Source: Copromyces sp. CBS 386.78
Taxonomy: Eukaryota > Ascomycota > Sordariomycetes > Sordariales > Sordariaceae
Length of the DNA: 64,000 nt
NCBI GenBank assembly: GCA_030685235.1
Contig: MU839170.1
Span: 1 to 64,000, forward strand
Direction of reading: 5' to 3'
Shown: positions 57,831 through 64,000 of the stretch, piece after piece
How the letters are laid out: the number at the start of each line of letters is the position of its first letter
Numbering within the stretch: the stretch's first letter is position 1
The notes under the pieces: generated by a model
Database searches by the model: none
What the model was told of the DNA's origin: nothing
The model's input: the letters and a program-made list of their open reading frames with translations, nothing else
Made by a program: the position numbers and the translations under genes

Positions 57831-59266
57831 CTAAAAGGCGGGGTCCCCGTGGCGGCTTTGACCGTGGGCCGGACTCATGCCGTGGTGGAGGGTAGTTTGG
57901 AAGAGGGGAAGGCGTGGTCCCAGTGGCGGCAAAGACCGTGGGCCGGATGCACGCCGGGCAGGAGAAGTGTGAAGTGGTGTTTTTTTTGGAGTTTGTGTTT
58001 TTGTGTTTTTTTTTGGTGGTGTTAGAGTAGCTGTAGATAGCTTGGCCTCCGGGCAGGTGGAGGGCCAAGGGCCCGACAGGTACGTTCCCTTCCCTCCTTT
58101 CCCCCTTTTTGTTTACCGCAGCTTTACTAACTCTTCTTCATGCCAGGGACAGGGCCATGGGCAATTTGGGGCCCAGGTACGTATCTCACTTCTCCTTTAT
58201 CTTTCATTGATCACGCAGGGACTAACTGTTCTACACTCACAGAAAAGGGAGCCGGGACGGGGGAAGGGCGTGGGGGAGTAGATAGAGTGCGCATCATGTT
58301 ACATGGTTTTTGTATCTTCGTTGGTGATGAGAAGAGAGAAAGGAGAAGAGTGAGCATAAATTGCTTGGGAGCATAAAGTGCTCGGGATGACCGATTGTTC
58401 AGGGAGCATAAACTGCTCGGAAAGGGTTCATGTAGAAAAGAGCCTAAAGCGCTAAAGCGCTCAGGAGGAGCTTGACAGGTACTGACTGGGACAGGCACTA
58501 GACAAGATCAGTGGCCTAGATGCCCCTGATGATGAGGACGAAAGAGGGATTTCATATGTCTTGAGAATTTTTGTATACCAGACAGAAGTCTGTATGGATC
58601 ATACAAGCAGAGTTGCTGCGGGAGATGATACTGTGGAGAAGCAAGGTCTTCACTGCTAGGTGATGATGATACCGGTGTTGGTGGTGGTAGCGGTTGTTAA
58701 GCCGAGTGCTTTAACAGCTATGGGCGGGCCTTGGAGGTTATGATGCACGCAGGTATTCGGTGTGGTGGATGAGGGTCAAAAACCCTTTTTTTCCAAAACA
58801 CATTTCATCATCTCATTTACATTCTTTCTTTCTCTCACAACTGTTCCAATTGACTTGTGACATTTTCACCCACCAGCGATGTGACTTCCCCACATGACGC
58901 ACCTGTTCTTACGATTAACCGTGACCATGTGTTCCATGCCCGAGTATCTGGCATTTTCGATCAACACTTGCCACATCTTGCCACTCACCGGTCCTAAAGT
59001 TCATTGAAATGACAAAGACCAATAAATCAATTCTTTTGGTATCCGGACGCCTCCATCAATCATACCAAAACTATAATGACATCTCGACACGTTGACTAAA
59101 CCATGCTCAACATGCACAGCACAGGGGTATTCTGAGAAGCAACGCCTCTTCCATGCCATGCCCAATAACCAAGAAATTTTTCAAACTCGTCCTCGACGCA
59201 TCGTCAATGCATCAGCACCCATCAGTGGGCACCCAAACCATCATGAATCATCCCAGGCATCACCAC
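57679..59266. other. Intergenic region with several small repeats
   Basis: Contains an A32 run (57797-57828), a 46-bp imperfect direct repeat (57837-57882 and 57911-57956; GTGGCGGC....GACCGTGGGCCGGA) and three to four short palindromic GAGCATAAA.TGCTC-like units (58351-58464). No gene was supported. Confidence 0.6.
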
Positions 59267-61183
59267 CTATCTCGCCTCTTGCCCATCCTTCTGAACCGTG
59301 CCATACCCATCCACAGCCGAACCAGGCCTCATCGACCCCTGCAAGTTCGAAACCAGCCTACTCCCCTCATCCACCTCTTCTTCTTCTTCTTCTTCTTCGT
59401 CCTCCTCCTCCTCCTCCTCTTCACTGTCGGAATCCGAAGAATCCGTCTCCAAACTCCTCGTCGGACCCTCGCCCTCCACAATCCACCAACTCGGCACCGC
59501 ACCCACAGCCGCCACGACACTCAAAAACCACCAAGGCGCAATGATATAATCTCTCCCCGTGACTCCCCAAGTGAAAATCGCACCCGCCACCGCGGGTCCA
59601 ATCGCCCTTCCCAGTCCCGAAAACGTTGTCGCGAACCCGTTTAGCGTTCCCAAGATTCTCAGACTCGAAGCGGAGTTGGTTAACAGGATCGTCGTGCAAG
59701 GGAAGCCGATGATGACTGCCACTCCCTTTATCAAGAACAGTGTGAAAAACACAGCGTAGCGCGTGTGCTTGTCTTCTATCAAAGCGGTGTAGGGGGTTAA
59801 CAAGTAGACGATGGGGAAAAGTAAAGTGGCGGCGCGGTAGCACCTCAGGACGCCAAAGCGGGCGCAGAACCAAGGGAACAAGAAAAACTGGACCACGCCG
59901 CAGGCGATGCCGTAGACCGTGTAAATGGTGCCGATCTTGTCTGAGCCCAAGCCGAAGCCGCCGGTGAATTTGAAGGGGAGACGAGTGTTTCCTGGGGTTC
60001 GGTCACCGGGGGAGATGTGGGGGTAGTTGAGGAAGACGGGGAGGACCTGGTCGAAGGCTACGCTGTGCAAGGCCAGGAAGGTGTACGAGGTCAGGTTGAT
60101 GATGGTTTGGGGAGTGAAGATCTCGCGGAGGGTGGGCGGGTCGGTCTCCACTATGCAGGTGGAGGTGGACGGGAGGGAGGATTGGGCGAGCAAAGGGGCC
60201 GAGGCACCGTCGTCGACGAAGGAGTGGCGGCGGGTGTTGCGGTGGCCGTGGTGGTGAGGATGGCGTTTTTTAAAGGGGCGAGTGAGTTTTTCGCCGAGGA
60301 CCAAACCCCAGTCTCGATGCTCCCGACGACTTTCGAGCGTTTCTCTGAGAAAAAGGAGGCCCGTCATGAGCGAGATGAAGAAGATGACGCAGGCGATGAG
60401 GTTGGGCAAGGCGAAGGGGTATTTCTTGAAGAACTCGATGTTGCCGAAGAGGGATGGGTATTGCTCGGCGGGCTGGGCGAAGAAGCCGCCGAAGGCGGGA
60501 CCGAAGACGCTGCCGATGGACCAGACGAGAGGCATCAGGGAGAAGGCCTTTGGTTGGAGTTCTTTTTCAGGAACCATTTCTGCTACCATTGTGCGGAGGA
60601 TACCGACTGGATGTCATAGGTTAGCGTTCATATTCGGGAGCTTCTTGAGGAGACCTGGGTGTTGCCTACCATTACCGTTACCCGCCCCCATGATAAACCG
60701 AACAGTGATAGCCATGGTCAGACTGGTCGACAAACCCCAAATTACAAAACAAATCATGGTGCTCGTGAGACCGATGAGGATGATGGGCTTGCGCCCGAAC
60801 CGGTCAGACGCTCTCCCCCAAGGCACGGCGGACATGCTCTGAGCAACTGAGAAGATGGATCCTGTGAAGCCGGCCCATTTCGCCACCTCGTTCTTGGGCA
60901 CCCCGAAACTCTTGATCATCTCGGGGAGGTAAGGGTAGATGGACGTTGCGGCTAGTGGTTCGGCGAATCTGGCGACGGCTGTGGGTTGAGTTGAGTTAGC
61001 ATTTGTTGACTTCTAAGCAGTATATTCACCAGTCAAGCATATCCAGTATGGAATTCACGAAGACAACCGAAGTCGAGAGCTCTTCAACGACATAATGTGT
61101 TTCTCAAGGAAACTGTATTACTTACCTAGAATCGCCAGCTGTTGCTTGGGCAGTTTGGGGCCATCTTTGGATTTTGTTACCAT
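59267..61183 (-). CDS. Major facilitator superfamily transporter
   Basis: Exons are 61183-61126, 60978-60676 and 60606-59267. Introns are 147 bp and 69 bp, with TGCTAAC and CGCTAACC branches. The product is 566 residues. Exon joins restore LAILAVARFAEPLAATSIYPYLPEM and MGAGNVGILRTMVAEM, both typical of MFS transmembrane helices 1 and 4. The motif-A loop WGRASDRFGRKPIIL lies between helices 2 and 3. A long central loop (about 240-290, His/Arg-rich) separates the two halves. The cytoplasmic C-terminus carries an almost continuous run of Asp, Ser and Glu (about 515-545). The pattern (MxMFG-like SIYPYLPEMI, PALPNL) matches the fungal YCR023C/ZIFL-like drug:H+ antiporter group. Substrate unknown. 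Confidence 0.9.
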
Positions 61184-63441
61184 GATGACACTGGGCTATT
61201 CTGTCTTCCTCGTAATCTGTGCGATTCAAGGTGTAGAAAGAGATCCAGTTCGGGGATCTGATAGGAAAGAAACAAATGCAATGTTCAAGTAAAGAACACA
61301 ATCAAAGAAAAAGCGCCCGAGTCTACTTTCTTATACGAGGTGGCGACTATGGCTGGACAAGGTGTGCAGGATCGGTTAAGGGTTGTCAGATTTTGACGCC
61401 CTTGAGATGACACAAGAAGGAGGGGCGGAAAGTGGTGGAGGAAAGAGAGAAACTGAAATAAAATCAAAAGACGAGAAACCCCGAAGGGAAACTTCGAACC
61501 CTTGACCCCGAAAAGAAACCTAACTTATTAGTCAAAAAGAGGCATAGAGGCGGTGGTATTTGTTCACATGCGGCTTTATGCGGAACGGAACTAGGTAATG
61601 GGAGGTACGGACGGACGGGGTTCCTTCCATTGCCCGCCAAAGGACCCTTGCCGAACCACTGAGAAAGCTGCCTGGAGCTCACCGTAATCCATTGTGCCCA
61701 CCAATCCGTCCCTGTTGGAGTTGGGTCACTGCAGGTACGAAGAATCTTTAGCTGGAGAATTCCACTCATCTGTGACTGTCCTTCCCTCCTTCCGGGCCAT
61801 CCATGGAACGCAATGGGCAAGGATTGGCTGAACCTCCTTCCAGTTTTATCCAACATGGTCAATGATCTCGTGCTCACGTCGAAAGTCGAATATGGATTGA
61901 CCGGGCACGACGGTGAACTGTGGCTGTTAACCGGTGAGAAATCTGGAGCAGTCAATATGTGTCAGAACTCACGAAACTCTGTTGAAGTTCTGAGATGTCG
62001 CATGCATATTCCTCGCAACCCTCTCTGTCTCAGCAGTCACACGCGCATAATCCTCGAGGAAACCCGTCCCATTGCCGCTCTCCGACGGTGGCACGGTCAA
62101 GGAAAAGGCTTTCCGTCTGCTGTGTTAGTGTGTCCGAGGCCGTGAAACGGCCCTCGAGGAGGATCACAGGGTCGTCGTTCACCCTCGCCCATCATTGGCT
62201 GCCTCTGGAATGCTGGCTTACTTACATCCTATAGGCAGTACAGCCTTCACTTTCTCTATCGAGCCGTCAGTACAGCATCGTGGCTTGCATCTAGCAGCTG
62301 AGTCAACGTTATCCCCCAAATGTGCAGGAAGTTACGGAACCCTTTTCCGCCCTTCACCAACCCCTGTCTGCTGCACGGGCTATTGACCCCCGCGTCAAGG
62401 GCGCCAAATTCAACATGGCCACCAGACCTCGGATCTTACTGTTTGATGGCTTGAACTGATTCACCTGATGGTAGACGAACAGGTTGAGGGTGGACTTCAG
62501 TCAGCGGAAATCTCAAAATTGGGATCGTGACTTTTGTTGGTTGCGGGTCGGCGACAGCCAGACGAACTGAAGTCGAAAACTCCCATCCAATGGCTCACTG
62601 GTTCACAGCAGCAAACTCAACGGCCACTGTGTTGCCTCGCTCTACAGTGTAACGACCACCATCATTTCATACTGTATTTACATCGTGCGGGGAACCTCCA
62701 GACCGTGAGGGGTCACTGCCACGATACCTTCTACATATGTATTGAAGCCGGGCCAAGATTGTGCCGGTCAGCCCTGCAATGACGCCAAACTGTCAAATCC
62801 GAGGATCAATTCCCAGGTGTTGCAAACGCCGCCGTCGATGGAAGACTTCGGATTTAACTCTTTGTCATTGATAGGTGCACCATTGCCAAGTGGATAGTGC
62901 GGCAGCTCCCGTTGCTGCAGGCGACTTTGTTGCACTAGCTTGGGAGACCTCATAACAGGTGGAGAGAACTGTAGATCACTTGTTATTCCAGTTAGTGGCT
63001 CGTGATGTTACGTTCCGTCGGTAGGTTGGTGACGCCGACTTTTTTTTATCTCGCCCGACCTCATTCTTTTCAACTCACCATTGTAACCTCCATCCATATC
63101 TATCGTGGCATGGCCATATCCCATCATCACCTCAAAAATCCTCCGATAAAGTGTAAGTGAGACCTCACATCCACCCTCTCTTACCTTCCCACCCTCAGCC
63201 TCCGACCATCTGCTTTCTATCTATCACCCAAACATTCCATCGTCCACTTCCCCTCACACCCTCTCACGAGACCACTTGTCTCTACATGGGCTCCAAGCCT
63301 CCCGTTCTCGGTCCGTGAAACCCACGGTTTACTTCCTATTGGACGCCAAACACTCTCTTCTGCCGCTATTCACAACACCCTTTCATCCAGCTACTGACTC
63401 TCAACCTGCGCTGCATAGGTCCAGCTTAAGCAAGCTTCAAC
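61184..63441. other. Intergenic region with divergent promoters
   Basis: Separates the MFS gene (minus) from the M28-type gene (plus). A weak tRNA-like string near 61478-61555 on the minus strand was considered and rejected. 63040-63440 is C/T-rich, typical of a fungal 5' UTR. No other gene was seen. Confidence 0.45.
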
Positions 63442-64000
63442 ATGGGTGCCGCCTCCGAGCATACCCCCCTCATCACCACGGTGGAGGTGGAGGCCGCTCC
63501 TCGGCGTCGGTATTCTCACCCTGTCGCCCGCCGATTCTTCACCCTTTCTTTCTCATCCATCCTCTTCTGGTTCTTCCTCTTCTTCATCGCCTCTTTCAGT
63601 TTTCTTCCCCGTCCTTCATCTTGGCCTGGCTGCGGTCATGGTCGGAGCAAGGTAGACTACGAGCAGTTGCGCCAGCTGCTTCTTGATACCCCCAGTAGCG
63701 AAAAGGCCGAGGCGTGGCAAAGATACTACACTGCCGGGCCCCATCTTGCTGGCAAGAACTACTCTCAGGTACCTTGATCTTCCCAAAAGCCAAAAGTCGT
63801 ACATATACTAATCCATCTAATAGGCACTTTGGACCAAGGAAAAGTGGGAAGAATTCGGTGTCCAGTCACACATCGTCGACTATGAGGTTTACATCAACTA
63901 CCCAGTCGACCATCGACTGGCCCTCCTGAAGAAGGACGAAAGCCACTCAGATAAGTGGAAAGTTTCATTTGAAGCCACTCTCGAGGAGGACATCCTTGAC
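63442..64000 (+). CDS. Glutamate carboxypeptidase II-like (NAALADase/PSMA family) protein, 5' part
   Basis: Type II membrane M28-family peptidase-like protein cut by the window edge. Exons are 63442-63768 and 63824 onward, with a 55-bp intron (GTACCT...ATAG); 168 residues are visible. There is a short cytoplasmic N-terminus (MGAASEHTPLITTVEVEAAPRRRYSHPVARR), one membrane helix (about 32-52, LSFSSILFWFFLFFIASFSF), then luminal KVDYEQLRQLLLDTPSSEKAEAWQRYYTAGPHLAGKNYSQALWTKEKWEEFGVQSHIVDYEVYINYP. That luminal stretch is the standard family start before the PA and peptidase domains, which lie outside the window. Fungal members are vacuolar or Golgi peptidase-like proteins (Vps70/Tre1 relatives). 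Whether the zinc ligands are kept cannot be seen. Confidence 0.88.

Noticed and set aside
59092..59644. Plus-strand 150- and 163-codon frames
   Set aside because: Antisense of the acidic tail and last helices of the MFS gene.
61478..61555. tRNA-like string on the minus strand (GGGTTCGAAG, GACTAATAAGTTAG)
   Set aside because: The B-box lacks its final C, the T stem does not pair at normal loop size, and no A-box or matching acceptor was found.

Overview
The window comes from a filamentous ascomycete that uses repeat-induced point mutation (RIP). Neurospora, or a very close relative, fits best. The first 25 kb are extremely AT-rich transposon relics in which G has become A and C has become T, so zinc-knuckle Cys codons read Tyr and a protease Asp reads Asn. 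From about 25 kb the sequence is GC-balanced and gene-bearing, with short fungal introns (55-165 bp; GTAAGT-type donors, CTAAC/CTGAC branch sites, CAG/TAG acceptors).

Left arm (1-25 kb, heterochromatic repeat block). This part holds a retroposon copy with an (ATTTTT)n tail; a RIP-degraded Ty3/gypsy RNase H-integrase relic; a copia-like integrase relic; a structurally complete 7.4-kb Ty3/gypsy element (8714-16118, minus strand) with 243-bp LTRs and a perfect 5-bp target duplication, nested in older repeat DNA; two unrelated ~0.9-kb elements with long terminal inverted repeats and simple-repeat cores; a gag-only LTR relic; and several tRNA-like fragments, one of them at the right edge of the block.

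Right arm (25.8-64 kb, euchromatic). Ten protein-coding genes are supported, with exon structures deduced by eye: an acyl-CoA synthetase, an intracellular GH1 beta-glucosidase, a GFA/CENP-V-fold protein lacking the catalytic cysteines, the FACT subunit Pob3, the tRNA exporter exportin-T (Los1), a 1155-residue two-TM disordered protein, an Atg14-like autophagy subunit, a 309-residue low-complexity protein, an MFS transporter, and the start of a glutamate-carboxypeptidase-like M28 protein cut by the window edge. The genes do not form a pathway cluster. They are separate housekeeping and metabolic genes with 0.4-3.7 kb spacers.

The spacers hold the least ordinary features: a 412-bp hAT-like MITE with an 8-bp target duplication, a perfect 48-bp-arm hairpin, a second copy of the A-tailed retroposon, a 40-bp tandem repeat array, and an intron-rich unit built from tandemly duplicated exon-intron modules without a long reading frame. 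All calls come from reading the sequence by eye. No database search or alignment program was run.
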